From: Bacillota bacterium
Lineage (GTDB): Bacteria > Bacillota > UBA4882 > UBA10575
DNA: 47,260 nucleotides
Direction of reading: 5' to 3'
NCBI GenBank assembly: GCA_029782135.1
Contig: JAKOVI010000075.1
Span: 1 to 47,260, forward strand
Both the position numbers and the translations under genes were made by a program. Of the stretch, positions 25,528 to 34,239 are shown piece by piece. The notes under the pieces were generated by a model, which was not told the DNA's origin, made no database searches, and saw only the letters and a program-made list of their open reading frames with translations. Numbering within the stretch: the stretch's first letter is position 1; each line of letters begins with the position of its first letter.

Positions 25528-25632
25528 GCAGGAGGACCGGCACTCACTATCGAACTAATACTTAGTCCCCGCGAACAGCCGGGTGAGAGTAAGGTCACAA
25601 TTGTGTTTTGTTGTCTGTAAACGATCATCTCC

Positions 25633-25674
25633 AAAAAGGGTTGTGAGTTCTTCGCAAATCTCATAGCCCTTTTT
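25633..25674 (+). terminator. Intercistronic terminator between binding protein and permease
   Basis: AAAAAGGG pairs with CCCTTTTT, with an inner GTGAG/CTCAT helix. The 3' arm provides the T-tract. Partial read-through would give lower permease and ATPase levels. The 25528-25773 gap otherwise holds no gene I can support. Confidence 0.7.
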
Positions 25675-25773
25675 CACTAATTGCGCAAAAGATAAACACT
25701 TATCAGCCAATTATTGATTGCCACGGTATATGATCGATTGCAACGGAACAATATAGAAAAAGGGGTTTTCATC

Positions 25774-26448
25774 ATGCTTTCTTTCTGGGACAGCGCTAGT
25801 TTTTTCCAGATGCTTCTGCTCCTTTGTAACGGGGCGCTCACCACATTACAGGTATTCTTTCTCACCCTGCTTTTCTCCTTGCCCTTAGGGCTGCTTATCA
25901 CGCTTGGACGCATGTCGCCAATTATTTTGATTAACGCCCCGATCAGATTTTTCATCCTGATTATGCGCGGGACCCCGCTCATCCTGCAACTGATCTTCTT
26001 CTATTTTGCTCCCTCATCTATGCTCCCGGAAGGTCTGAAGTTCAATTTGCCCCGTTTTACAGCGGCGATCGTTGCGTTCTCCCTTAATTACGCCGCCTAT
26101 TTTGCCGAGATTTACCGCGGCGGGATCGAATCAATTCCCCGCGGGCAATATGAAGCCGCCGCCGTCTTAGGTTTCACCAGGAGGCAGACTTTTTTCCGGA
26201 TCATCCTTCCGCAGGTGATCAAGCGGATTCTCCCCCCGATCAGCAATGAGGTGATCACCTTGGTAAAAGACACCGCGCTCGTGCAGATCCTCGGGATCTC
26301 CGAACTGTTCCGCGTCGCCAGAAATGAAGCCAATCGGGTTTTTTCCACCGTCCCACTCTTCGTCGCCGGCTTCTTTTACCTCATTATGAACTGGGTGGTA
26401 ACCAAGGTCTTTGAGAAAGCCGAGAAAAAACTGAGTTATTACCGGTAG
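25774..26448 (+). CDS. Polar amino-acid ABC transporter permease
   Basis: A 224-residue inner-membrane permease of the HisM/GlnP type with about five helices. It has GALTTLQVFFLTLLFSLPLG in the first part and the ATPase-contacting EAA loop (YEAAAVLGFTRRQTFFRIILPQ) near residue 130. The ATG at 25774 is preceded by AAAGGGG; an in-frame ATG at 25714 has no ribosome-binding site. The ATPase gene follows after 12 bases. A single permease would function as a homodimer. Confidence 0.92.
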   Translation: MLSFWDSASFFQMLLLLCNGALTTLQVFFLTLLFSLPLGLLITLGRMSPIILINAPIRFFILIMRGTPLILQLIFFYFAPSSMLPEGLKFNLPRFTAAIVAFSLNYAAYFAEIYRGGIESIPRGQYEAAAVLGFTRRQTFFRIILPQVIKRILPPISNEVITLVKDTALVQILGISELFRVARNEANRVFSTVPLFVAGFFYLIMNWVVTKVFEKAEKKLSYYR

Positions 26449-26460
26449 GAGGGTGCAAGC

Positions 26461-27234
26461 ATGCCGATTCTCGAAGTAAAAAACCTCGTTAAAAATTTTG
26501 ACGGTCTGGAAGCCGTGAACGACGTCTCCTTTACGATCTCGCAAGGTGAAGTCCTGGCCGTAATTGGTCCTTCGGGCTCGGGGAAAAGCACCCTCTTGCG
26601 CTGCCTGACCTTGCTGGAAAAGATCGACCGCGGCACCGTGGTCTTTGCCGGGAAAACCATAATCGAAACAACCGCAAAAGGCCAGGTCCGCTATGCTCCG
26701 GAGGAAGAACTCCGGAAGATCCGGCCGCGTTTGGGGATGGTCTTTCAAAGTTTCAATCTCTTTCCCCATTTTTCCGTCCTGCGCAATATCACCGAGGCGC
26801 CGGTCCATGTGGCCGGCCTGACGGAGGAAGCCGCCCAGGCGATCGCTTTTGAACTGCTGGCGAAGATCGGCTTAAGCGATAAAGCCCATGCTTATCCTTA
26901 CCAACTTTCCGGCGGTCAAAGCCAACGGGTGGCGATTGCCCGCGCCCTGGCGATGAAACCGGATATCCTCTTTTTTGATGAACCCACATCGGCGTTGGAT
27001 CCGGAATTAACCGGCGAAGTCTTAAAAGTAATCCGGACCCTCGCTGAGGAAAAGATGACGATGATGGTTGTGACGCACGAGATGGGGTTCGCCTATGAAG
27101 TCGCCGACCGTGTTCTCTTTATGGACAAAGGCCAGATTATTGAGGAAGGCAACCCTGAACAGATTTTCCGGCAACCAACCAATGAGCGGACAAAGGCCTT
27201 CCTGAAAAATTTCAATTATGGGTCCAGGTTTTAA
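26461..27234 (+). CDS. Polar amino-acid ABC transporter ATP-binding protein
   Basis: A 257-residue ATPase energising the importer. Walker A is GPSGSGKST (about 37-45), the Q-loop is VFQSFN, the signature [14 protein letters not shown] (about 150) and Walker [16 protein letters not shown] (about 170), followed by the H-loop VVTHEM. ATG at 26461 sits behind TAGGAGGGTG. It closes the operon. The first signature position is followed by QSQR rather than the more usual QQQR, a minor variation. Confidence 0.93.
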   Translation: MPILEVKNLVKNFDGLEAVNDVSFTISQGEVLAVIGPSGSGKSTLLRCLTLLEKIDRGTVVFAGKTIIETTAKGQVRYAPEEELRKIRPRLGMVFQSFNLFPHFSVLRNITEAPVHVAGLTEEAAQAIAFELLAKIGLSDKAHAYPYQLSGGQSQRVAIARALAMKPDILFFDEPTSALDPELTGEVLKVIRTLAEEKMTMMVVTHEMGFAYEVADRVLFMDKGQIIEEGNPEQIFRQPTNERTKAFLKNFNYGSRF

Positions 27235-27364
27235 CCGCCGGCCGGTGCGGTAACCGCCCCGGCTACGGGCAAGAAAGACTCCGCCAAACACCGCCTTGCA
27301 TAGAAAGACGTTAACAACTCATACTAATGGTATCACCGGAAAGTAACTAAACAATGAGTGTATT

Positions 27365-27826
27365 ATGCAGATGAGATTTGAAGCGGAAAACGAATTCATT
27401 AGAGGAGCAGCTTCCGGAGCCATTAGCGCCATCGCGATCTGTTTGCTTTCCGAACTTCTTGAACTGCTCAGCCTCACCAAATTCTGTTGGCTGTACTTAG
27501 CCGGACAAGCGGTTATGAATTTTCAACATAGTTTTTGGCAGTCCGTCTTTTCCTTTCTTATCCATCTTGGGGTCGGTTCCTTTTGGGGTGTCTTCATCGC
27601 CTTTCTCTTTTCCAAGGTTTTTACCGGCCGTTATTACCTGCTTAAAGGGTTGGCCATCGGGTTTGCCATCTTCTTTCTGCACTTTGGATTGTTGGCGCAG
27701 CCTTTTCACTACCGGCCGGATTTACGGACAGACTTCCCGACCCTCCTCACTCACTTCCTTAGTTATCTCCTTTATGGCAGTTTGACTGCTTTTCTCCTCC
27801 ACAAACTGCCCTTCAAGCCACATTAA
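27365..27826 (+). CDS. Small integral membrane protein (DUF1440/YqhR-like layout)
   Basis: A 153-residue protein with four hydrophobic segments (about 12-38, 62-85, 92-115 and 128-148), a hydrophilic N-terminus and a basic end. The pattern resembles YqhR/DUF1440-type small membrane proteins, but I cannot identify it with confidence. Two in-frame ATGs (27365 and 27371) lie 6 bases apart with no strong ribosome-binding site. It stands alone between the amino-acid importer and the convergent hydrolase gene. Confidence 0.6.
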   Translation: MQMRFEAENEFIRGAASGAISAIAICLLSELLELLSLTKFCWLYLAGQAVMNFQHSFWQSVFSFLIHLGVGSFWGVFIAFLFSKVFTGRYYLLKGLAIGFAIFFLHFGLLAQPFHYRPDLRTDFPTLLTHFLSYLLYGSLTAFLLHKLPFKPH

Positions 27827-27846
27827 GCGTTCCCTTAATAAAAACT

Positions 27847-27875
27847 GAGAGGAATAGCAAGGCGCCTTTCCTCTC
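27847..27875 (-). terminator. Terminator of the exported hydrolase gene
   Basis: GAGAGGAA / TTCCTCTC stem, followed on the minus strand by AGTTTTTATT, between two convergent genes. Confidence 0.7.
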
Positions 27876-27915
27876 CAGTAAGAAGTTTGCTATAAAGGAC
27901 CGGGGTTGTACCGGT

Positions 27916-28629
27916 TTATTTCCCCTGGATGATTTCCCCTTTGATCTCCGCCGGCAGGAGGCTGACAAATTTTTCGGCATCCGTGCGGCTCCCGGCAACC
28001 ACGCCGAAATGGATCGGGACGGCCACCGCCGGCTTAATGAGTTTTGCCGCCTCCGCCGCTTCCTGGGCTTTCATTGTGTAGACCCCATCCACCGGTAAAA
28101 ATGCCACATCCGCCTTGATCTCCTCCATCTCCGGAATCAATCCGGTATCGCCGGCAATATAGTAATTCACACCCTTCAGGGTCACCACATAACCGACCCA
28201 ATTGTTTTTCCGCGGGTGATAGCTTTTATCGGGATTATAAGCCGGGACGGTTGTAAAATTGACACCTTCCACCTGATGCGCCTGGTTGGGCTCCACCGCC
28301 AGGATGTTTTGGTACCCTAGATTTTTCAGGCGATTAACCCCATCAGTGGTGATAACAACCGCCCCGCCATCCTTGAGCACCTTACGGATGTCGGAGGGTA
28401 TGAAATGATCGTCATGCGTATGCGTGATGAAGACGATATCGGCATCCCGCGGTTCCCCCTTAATCCCGTAAGGGTCAAAATATACCACCTTTCCCCCCTC
28501 AATTCGAAGCGAAGCGTGCCGGAAATGGGTCACCCCGTCCAGATATCCCTCAACGGCCGCAACCACCGAGCCGGTTACGATGATTAGCATCCCCGCGACA
28601 ATAAGTAAAACGATCAGTCTAAATTTCAC
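27916..28629 (-). CDS. Membrane-anchored or exported MBL-fold hydrolase (UPF0173-like)
   Basis: A 237-residue protein with an N-terminal hydrophobic helix (about 3-26), absent from the related cytoplasmic protein at 18091-18723, then the MBL fold. Motifs are VVYFDPYG near 50, ITHTHDDHF (metal site) near 70, NWVGYVVTLKG near 145, IAGDTGLIPEM near 160 and a terminal AVPIHFG near 207. The N-terminus predicts action outside the cytoplasmic membrane. It is alone, with its own terminator. No lipobox Cys is seen. Substrate unknown. Confidence 0.85.
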   Translation of the reverse strand: MKFRLIVLLIVAGMLIIVTGSVVAAVEGYLDGVTHFRHASLRIEGGKVVYFDPYGIKGEPRDADIVFITHTHDDHFIPSDIRKVLKDGGAVVITTDGVNRLKNLGYQNILAVEPNQAHQVEGVNFTTVPAYNPDKSYHPRKNNWVGYVVTLKGVNYYIAGDTGLIPEMEEIKADVAFLPVDGVYTMKAQEAAEAAKLIKPAVAVPIHFGVVAGSRTDAEKFVSLLPAEIKGEIIQGK

Positions 28630-28819
28630 CGGAACCCCTCCTGTAACGATGAATTTTCTTTACTATAATTTATAATTCAACTGCCGGTTAATGGAAGGGG
28701 AAAATTCCGCTCATTCGTGTTAAATATTCCGGCAAAATATCTTTTATCCCGAAGCCTTCACGTCTGTCCAGCTTCATTACTACGCTTTATCGATTCTGTG
28801 TCATTGTTTTTGGCAAAAA

Positions 28820-28847
28820 GAGGCCAGACTCCTTGGAGTCTGGCCTC
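28820..28847 (-). terminator. Terminator of the DUF3798 transporter operon
   Basis: A 13-bp perfect stem GAGGCCAGACTCC / GGAGTCTGGCCTC, followed on the minus strand by TTTTTGCC, 34 bases after the last permease gene. Confidence 0.9.
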
Positions 28848-28880
28848 ACACTGTATTCAGGGTATTCAGTGATCAATTCC

Positions 28881-30017
28881 TTATTCCTTCTCCCTGCTCG
28901 CCGCCTTTTTCTTCGTCTGCCAGGCATGAAGGGCCAGGGCAACGGCAATGATCCCATAAGCAAGGAAACTGCGGAAGTACTCACCAACCTGCGGGATCCC
29001 CAGGATCCTTTGGCCGGCCAGAGGCGAGACCACAAACAGGGTATGGAAGAGCAAGACGCCAACCAGGGCGTTCCAGATCGTTGCCTTCGAGATCGAAGCA
29101 CCGCCGATTAAAATGGCCGCAATCGAAAACATCCCAACCTGTTCGTGGCTGTTGTAGGTGTTAAAGGTACCGATGTTTTGGAGATAAATCAACTGCCCCC
29201 AAGCACCCAGGACCGTCGAGATCATAATCGCGATCAGCCGGATCCGGTCGACGTTAATCCCGGAAACCGCGGCAATGTGGCGGTCCTGACCGACGGCCCG
29301 CATTTGTTGCCCCAGTTTCGTCTTGGTAAAGTAGGAAGTAAAGAGGCACAAGAGGCCGATCGCCAGGAAAGTCGCCCAGGGGATCTTGAAAGCGCCCAGT
29401 CTTACCGAACTGAGCAGGGCATTATCCAGCGCTTTGTTGATCGCAATTAAGTCAATGGTATTCCGGAGCCCAATCCCGGAAGAAAGCATCATCTTCGGAT
29501 TCGACATCGGAATCAGAGTGCCGACCAAGACCAAAAAGATCAACTGGTAAACACCGTTTGCAAAGAACCCCAGGATATACCCGGTCACCATCTCCCGCCC
29601 TTTGGCCCGGTTCAGGACCAACCCGGTTAAATAACCGGTAATGAGCGCGAATGGAACCGAAATGAGGGCGGCCAGGAGAAATCCGGGCAATCCCCCGATT
29701 TCCAGATGGGTGATGATAATCAGGGCCGCTTGTCCCGACATCGCGCCAATCACAATTCCAAAGTTCAAGCCCAACCCAGCAATCACCGGGATGATCAGCG
29801 ATAAAACAAGGAATGAGTTTCTCGCCAGACGGATAATGATCTCATTCAGGAGAAAGCGAGGATTCAGACCGGCGGCAACGATCCCCAGCAAACAGAGTAC
29901 AGCAAAGAAGAGCGGAACATATAACTCGCCCATGATCCCTTCAAATTTCTTTCCCGTTTTTACTTGACCTGCTGTTTTCTCCGGCAAGGTTTGTGGTGTA
30001 ATTTTTGGTTCGTTCAT
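28881..30017 (-). CDS. ABC transporter permease (sugar/nucleoside type), second subunit
   Basis: A 378-residue inner-membrane permease with about ten helices and a hydrophilic N-terminal tail (1-30). It belongs to the BPD_transp_2 group (RbsC or BmpC-like). Motifs include LGLNFGIVIGAMSGQAALI and a conserved GQDRHIAAVSGINVDRIRLIA loop, plus IAAILIGGASISKATIWNAL near 305. ATG at 30017 follows GAGAGGGGGTAAAAAA. It pairs with the permease 30022-31098, 4 bases away, as the two non-identical membrane halves. The operon terminator follows. Confidence 0.88.
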   Translation of the reverse strand: MNEPKITPQTLPEKTAGQVKTGKKFEGIMGELYVPLFFAVLCLLGIVAAGLNPRFLLNEIIIRLARNSFLVLSLIIPVIAGLGLNFGIVIGAMSGQAALIIITHLEIGGLPGFLLAALISVPFALITGYLTGLVLNRAKGREMVTGYILGFFANGVYQLIFLVLVGTLIPMSNPKMMLSSGIGLRNTIDLIAINKALDNALLSSVRLGAFKIPWATFLAIGLLCLFTSYFTKTKLGQQMRAVGQDRHIAAVSGINVDRIRLIAIMISTVLGAWGQLIYLQNIGTFNTYNSHEQVGMFSIAAILIGGASISKATIWNALVGVLLFHTLFVVSPLAGQRILGIPQVGEYFRSFLAYGIIAVALALHAWQTKKKAASREKE

Positions 30018-30021
30018 TTTT

Positions 30022-31098
30022 TTACCCCCTCTCGGTCCTCGTTAACGCATAGAGGATCATGCCATTACTGATGATCATCCGGGCGATTTCACTGATATCC
30101 GTCCCCTGCAGCACAGTTTGGGTGATCGGTAAGGCAATGGTCAAGAGCGTTTGGAAGAGAACCACCCCGATGATGATATGACCAACCGTTGCCTTCTTGA
30201 GGGTCGCCCCGCCAATCAGGGCGGCAGCTACGGCCGGAAAAGCCATATAAAGTGGTGCTGTATATAACTGTAAAAAGCCGTAACTTTGGGCATAGACAAT
30301 CGCCCCGATCGCCGCCAGGGTGTTCGAGAGCATGACACTGATATACCGCATGCGACGGACGTTAATCCCGGAAGACATGGCATACATCGGATTGGCGCCG
30401 GTGGCAACCATGGCCATCCCGGTCCGGGTCCGGAAAAAGAGATGGGCCAGCCAGCAGAAGAAGCCAAAGAACAACAATAAACCAGTCGGAATCGTCACCC
30501 CAAAGAGTTTAAAGGCAAGGAAATCATTGAGGATTCTACTGTAATGCTCATACAAAGTAATGGTGACGCGCACCCCCGTTCCCCCGATCGCCCAGACCAT
30601 GGACGGATTCCTAAAGGGAGCCGTCAGCCAGAAGATACACATCCCGGCCACCACCGCAAAACCGACATAGGTCCCGACCATCATCTCCTGACCGCGGACC
30701 CGTTCCAGCAGGGCGGCATATAGATAACCCGTCAGGATTGCCAGGGGCAGGGCGCAGAGCATGGCGGTAAACAGCCCGGTGAAACCGGTTAAATTATACT
30801 CCAGACTGATGACCCCGCCGACCAGGCCGCAGACAAAACCGACCGGGAGGCCGAAGTTGAGGCCAACCCCCGTCACCAGAGTGGGGAGCATCGCCAAGAC
30901 CAACAGACCGTTCATTCCGATCCGGTCCAGGGAAGCGCTAAGGAGAATGGTCAGATCCATCTTCATAATGAAGGCCAGAATAAAGAGGCCCAAAAGGAAA
31001 AGACTGATAATCAGACGCGGCAAGCCAAATTTCTCATAAAAGTTTCTGAGATGGTCAGGGCTGCAGAGCCTCTTAATTTTCGACATGTTCAATTCCAT
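30022..31098 (-). CDS. ABC transporter permease (sugar/nucleoside type), first subunit
   Basis: A 358-residue permease homologous to its neighbour, with about nine to ten helices. It has GVGLNFGLPVGFVCGLVGG near 75, the coupling loop ATGANPMYAMSSGINVRRMRYIS near 240 and PAVAAALIGGATLKKATVGH near 290. The ATG at 31098 lies one base past the ATPase stop, with AAAGGAGG nine bases upstream; the ribosome-binding site is inside the ATPase's last codons. A TTG at 31107 in frame is rejected. Together the two permeases form the channel of the DUF3798 transporter. Confidence 0.88.
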   Translation of the reverse strand: MELNMSKIKRLCSPDHLRNFYEKFGLPRLIISLFLLGLFILAFIMKMDLTILLSASLDRIGMNGLLVLAMLPTLVTGVGLNFGLPVGFVCGLVGGVISLEYNLTGFTGLFTAMLCALPLAILTGYLYAALLERVRGQEMMVGTYVGFAVVAGMCIFWLTAPFRNPSMVWAIGGTGVRVTITLYEHYSRILNDFLAFKLFGVTIPTGLLLFFGFFCWLAHLFFRTRTGMAMVATGANPMYAMSSGINVRRMRYISVMLSNTLAAIGAIVYAQSYGFLQLYTAPLYMAFPAVAAALIGGATLKKATVGHIIIGVVLFQTLLTIALPITQTVLQGTDISEIARMIISNGMILYALTRTERG

Positions 31099-31099
31099 C

Positions 31100-32701
31100 T
31101 CAACCAACCTCCTTTACCGGCTGCTTACCGGAGATCATTAAACCGAAGTCCACATCGGAGGCATCCGGTTTCAGGATTCCGGCAACCTTCCCTCTATAAA
31201 CTAAGGCGATGCGATCGCAGATTCTTCTCAATTCATTAAGTTCGCTGGAAGTCATGATAATCGTCATGCCATATTCCCGGTTAAATTGCACCAGGAGATC
31301 AAGAACCAGTTGTTTCGCACCAATATCAATCCCCCGCGTCGGTTCGGAAACCCAGAGGATCTCGGGTTGCAAAGAGAAGGCGCGGGCCAAACAGACTTTT
31401 TGTTGATTACCGCCGGAAAGCCGGCGAACCGGTTGATTCGGACCGGTGCAGCGGATATCCAAGTCTTTAATGATTTTCATCGCGTACTCGCGTACGGCTT
31501 TCTGGTCAAGCAGACGGACGCCGGGAATGATTGTCCGCCGCAGGAACTTGTTCTGCGCTTCCACACTGGATAAAACAATATTAACCGCCACTGATTCATC
31601 CAATAACAAACCAACACCCCGCCGGTCTTCGGAGACAAAGGCCATCCTTGCATCCAAAGCGGCTTTCGGGTCATTAAGCTTAAGGGCTTTCCCGTCGATG
31701 ATGACCTCTCCGGTCGCCGGATATAACCCCATCACCCCGTTGGCAATCCCGACCTTACCTTGACCGGCCAGGCCGCCGATGCCTAAAATTTCGCCCCGGC
31801 GTACTTTCAGGTCTAAACCACGGACCCGCTCACCCGGCATCTCAACGGTCAGATCTTTTAACTCCAGGATAATATCATCGTCACTGGGTTCAACGGAGCG
31901 GGGCGGCAGATGACCGCGTTCCACTTTCCGGCCGACCATCAACTCGGCGATCTGTTCCACACTGGTTTCCTTCCGGACCAGGGTCTTCACCAATTCACCA
32001 TCCCGGAGAATCGTGATCGTATCACTGCACGCCATCACTTCATCCAAACGGTGGGTAATAAAGAGAATCGCGATTCCTTGTTCCGCCAGGCGTTTCATCG
32101 CCGCAATCAGATGTTCCGCCTCACTCTCGGCCAAAACAGCAGTCGGTTCGTCAAACACAATTAAACGGGCATTCTTTTTATCGATTTCCCGGGCAATCTC
32201 CACAAATTGCATATAGCCAACCGGCAGGCGGGAAACATAAGCACTTTCATCGATCTCCAAACCTAGTTTCTCCAGAGCCGTTTTGCTGTCGTGGCTCATC
32301 GCCTGATAATCCAAGGTCTCCATCGATGGGCCAAGGATTTTACTGACCGGATTGGGTTTGGTCGGTTCGCGGTTCAGTTTAATATTTTCCATTACGGTAA
32401 AACCCGGAATCAACATAAACTCCTGGTGAACCATCCCGATGCCCAACTCCATCGCCTGCCGGGGGGAGTCAATCTTCACGGCTTGTCCATCCATGAAAAT
32501 CTCGCCCTCAAAACCGCCGGTCTCGTGAATCACGGGCATCCCGAAGATCAAATTCATTAGAGTGGATTTTCCAGCGCCGTTTTCTCCGACGACAGCATGA
32601 ATCTCTCCTGGCTTGACGGAAAGGTTGATCCCTTTCAGGACAGTATTGCCGAAATAACTTTTGGTAATATTTTTGAGTTCGAGCACTGAATTTCCAGGCA
32701 A
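31100..32701 (-). CDS. Double ATP-binding cassette protein (RbsA/YufO-like)
   Basis: A 533-residue ATPase with two cassettes. The N-terminal half has Walker A GENGAGKST near 39, signature-like LPVGYMQFVEIAREI near 152 in place of LSGGQ, and Walker B LIVFDEPTAVL. The C-terminal half has GIGGLAGQGK (degenerate Walker A) near 300 and LSGGNQQKVCLARA near 428. Such asymmetry is normal in RbsA-type ATPases. TTG at 32701 follows GAGAGGGG at eight bases; the longer frame to 32740 runs into a hairpin. The product energises the two permeases. Confidence 0.9.
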   Translation of the reverse strand: MPGNSVLELKNITKSYFGNTVLKGINLSVKPGEIHAVVGENGAGKSTLMNLIFGMPVIHETGGFEGEIFMDGQAVKIDSPRQAMELGIGMVHQEFMLIPGFTVMENIKLNREPTKPNPVSKILGPSMETLDYQAMSHDSKTALEKLGLEIDESAYVSRLPVGYMQFVEIAREIDKKNARLIVFDEPTAVLAESEAEHLIAAMKRLAEQGIAILFITHRLDEVMACSDTITILRDGELVKTLVRKETSVEQIAELMVGRKVERGHLPPRSVEPSDDDIILELKDLTVEMPGERVRGLDLKVRRGEILGIGGLAGQGKVGIANGVMGLYPATGEVIIDGKALKLNDPKAALDARMAFVSEDRRGVGLLLDESVAVNIVLSSVEAQNKFLRRTIIPGVRLLDQKAVREYAMKIIKDLDIRCTGPNQPVRRLSGGNQQKVCLARAFSLQPEILWVSEPTRGIDIGAKQLVLDLLVQFNREYGMTIIMTSSELNELRRICDRIALVYRGKVAGILKPDASDVDFGLMISGKQPVKEVG

Positions 32702-32728
32702 CTTGCAAAACCCCTCTCGGTAAGAATT

Positions 32729-32785
32729 ATGGCGCCGCAAGGGGCGCCATAAGGGCGAAAAGGCGGGCGCGTTCGCCCCGCCTTT
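32729..32785 (-). terminator. Two hairpins between binding protein and ATPase genes
   Basis: ATGGCGCC/GGCGCCAT (32729-32750) and AAAGGCGGG/CCCGCCTTT (32759-32785). The second is reached first on the minus strand and is followed by TTTTCG, a weak terminator giving read-through control. The first covers the leader of the ATPase gene. Confidence 0.6.
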
Positions 32786-32816
32786 CCGTCTCCTCTGGAC
32801 AAGTTAAAAAGCGCTT

Positions 32817-33953
32817 TTATTTCCCAAAGATATGAGAATCGACAATATACATATAGAAATTACCGTTATTGCTGAGCCGTTCCATCTTGATTTCCGTGCC
32901 GGCAACCTCACTGATCACAGCAGCAACGGCATCGATATCGTTAAGATCCAATTTGCCTTCGAGGGCTAACTTCGCGACTTCAACACCACCAAGCGAATGG
33001 AGGTAACCGGTTGCCACCGGCCAAGTCGCAAAACGGCCAGCCCGTCCGGATTCGACGACCTTCTTATCGATGGCTTCCATAATCGCGGGGAAGTTACCTC
33101 TGATCTCATCGGTAATTTCAAGCGCCAAGGCACCCGGGTAACCATGGGTCGGGCTCGGGCAGCATTGTTCCGGGAAAATCGCGCCGGTCTTCATCGCGGC
33201 GGCAATTAACGGCTCCTGCATCGCACAGTTGGTGGAGAAGAGGGCGATATCCTTGCCGTATTTCGCAACCTGACGGGGTACGTCTTCCAAAATAAACTGC
33301 TGGGCGGCAGGGATTCCGCCTTCGCCCATCGGGTCGGGCGCATTGACAAACACGAATTCGATCCCTAATTTTTCGCATTCTGCTTTCATCAGGTCACGCC
33401 GTTCAGCCAATTGCGCATAGGACATATGCCGCGGGAAGGAGTAGTGGAGCAGCGCTTTGGCGCCCATCTCTTTCGCCAGTTGCGGGATTGTCTTACCCCG
33501 GGCCGGCTGGTTCGGAATGAGGGATACCTCAACCTCCCGCTCGAGCAGCGGCGGATCTTCGTGCGGTTCACCGGTGATGAAGATCATATCCGGGCGGGTT
33601 TCACGAACCCGGCGGACAGCAGCGATCGTACCGGGAACAGCCTGGTTGACCACAATGGCTTTCACTTCCGGATCAGCAGCTAAACCGGTGATTTGTGCAA
33701 TGTAGGTCTCTTGTTCCTGCATGAAATTGTCGGGGTAGGTAACGTGTTTGAGCAGACCAGGATATTTGGCAATGGCCGCTTCTGCCCCCCGGTACTCGTC
33801 TTCGTTCTGGGAGACCGTACCGGTGATGATGCCGATTTTAAAGCCTTTGGCACCACCCGCGACCTCAGGAGCGGAAGTTCTGGTAAAATAAACAGCGGCA
33901 AGTGCCACTACCACAACTACCGCAATGATAAGGATGAGAACCTTTTTGGACAC
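32817..33953 (-). CDS. DUF3798 family protein, substrate-binding component
   Basis: A 378-residue exported protein with an N-terminal hydrophobic helix (about 4-23) followed by a Rossmann-type bilobed fold. The segment FKIGIITGTVSQNEDEYRGAEAAIAKYP opens the domain, and later pieces include FITGEPHEDPPLL near 150 and LFSTNCAMQEPLIAAAM near 255. I recognise it as DUF3798, a family found beside RbsA/BmpC-type transporters in anaerobes; the ligand is unknown. No lipobox Cys is visible, so anchoring is by an uncleaved helix or secretion. GTG at 33953 follows AAGGAGG. It is first in the operon and sits behind the palindrome at 33989-34011. Confidence 0.87.
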   Translation of the reverse strand: MSKKVLILIIAVVVVVALAAVYFTRTSAPEVAGGAKGFKIGIITGTVSQNEDEYRGAEAAIAKYPGLLKHVTYPDNFMQEQETYIAQITGLAADPEVKAIVVNQAVPGTIAAVRRVRETRPDMIFITGEPHEDPPLLEREVEVSLIPNQPARGKTIPQLAKEMGAKALLHYSFPRHMSYAQLAERRDLMKAECEKLGIEFVFVNAPDPMGEGGIPAAQQFILEDVPRQVAKYGKDIALFSTNCAMQEPLIAAAMKTGAIFPEQCCPSPTHGYPGALALEITDEIRGNFPAIMEAIDKKVVESGRAGRFATWPVATGYLHSLGGVEVAKLALEGKLDLNDIDAVAAVISEVAGTEIKMERLSNNGNFYMYIVDSHIFGK

Positions 33954-33988
33954 AACAACTTACCTCCTTAAAATAACCTATAAAATTT

Positions 33989-34011
33989 CAGAACGTAACG
34001 TACACGTTCTG
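33989..34011 (-). promoter_or_regulatory. 23-bp inverted repeat, likely operator of the DUF3798 operon
   Basis: CAGAACGT, 7 bases, ACGTTCTG: perfect 8-bp arms. A TATACA box (34015-34010 on the minus strand) with TTTCAT 18 bases upstream may be the promoter, so the repeat covers its -10 and start. The symmetry suggests a dimeric repressor of LacI/GntR-like type, but no such gene is nearby. Confidence 0.6.
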
Positions 34012-34159
34012 TATACAAAAATAAGTATTCTCCATGAAAAAATATTCTCCTGCTTCTTTGATCGTATTATAACCATTATGAATAATGCCAATAAGCGGCA
34101 GCAGTTTTCCAAAGTATTTTAAATCATATAAAAAAGTTACTGGAAGTTACGATGAAAAA

Positions 34160-34197
34160 ACACCCCTTGTTTCACAAGCCGCCGAAACAAGGGGTGT
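34160..34197 (-). terminator. Terminator of the TipA-like gene
   Basis: A 14-bp perfect stem (ACACCCCTTGTTTC / GAAACAAGGGGTGT) with a 10-base loop, followed on the minus strand by TTTTTTC. Confidence 0.88.
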
Positions 34198-34239
34198 CAA
34201 GAACGTTACCCGCTAAAACAAGTAAGATAAACATCAGGG

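Noticed and set aside
26167-26808. 213-codon minus-strand frame
   Set aside because: It is antisense to the amino-acid permease and ATPase genes, whose motifs are unambiguous; the frame has no recognisable domain.
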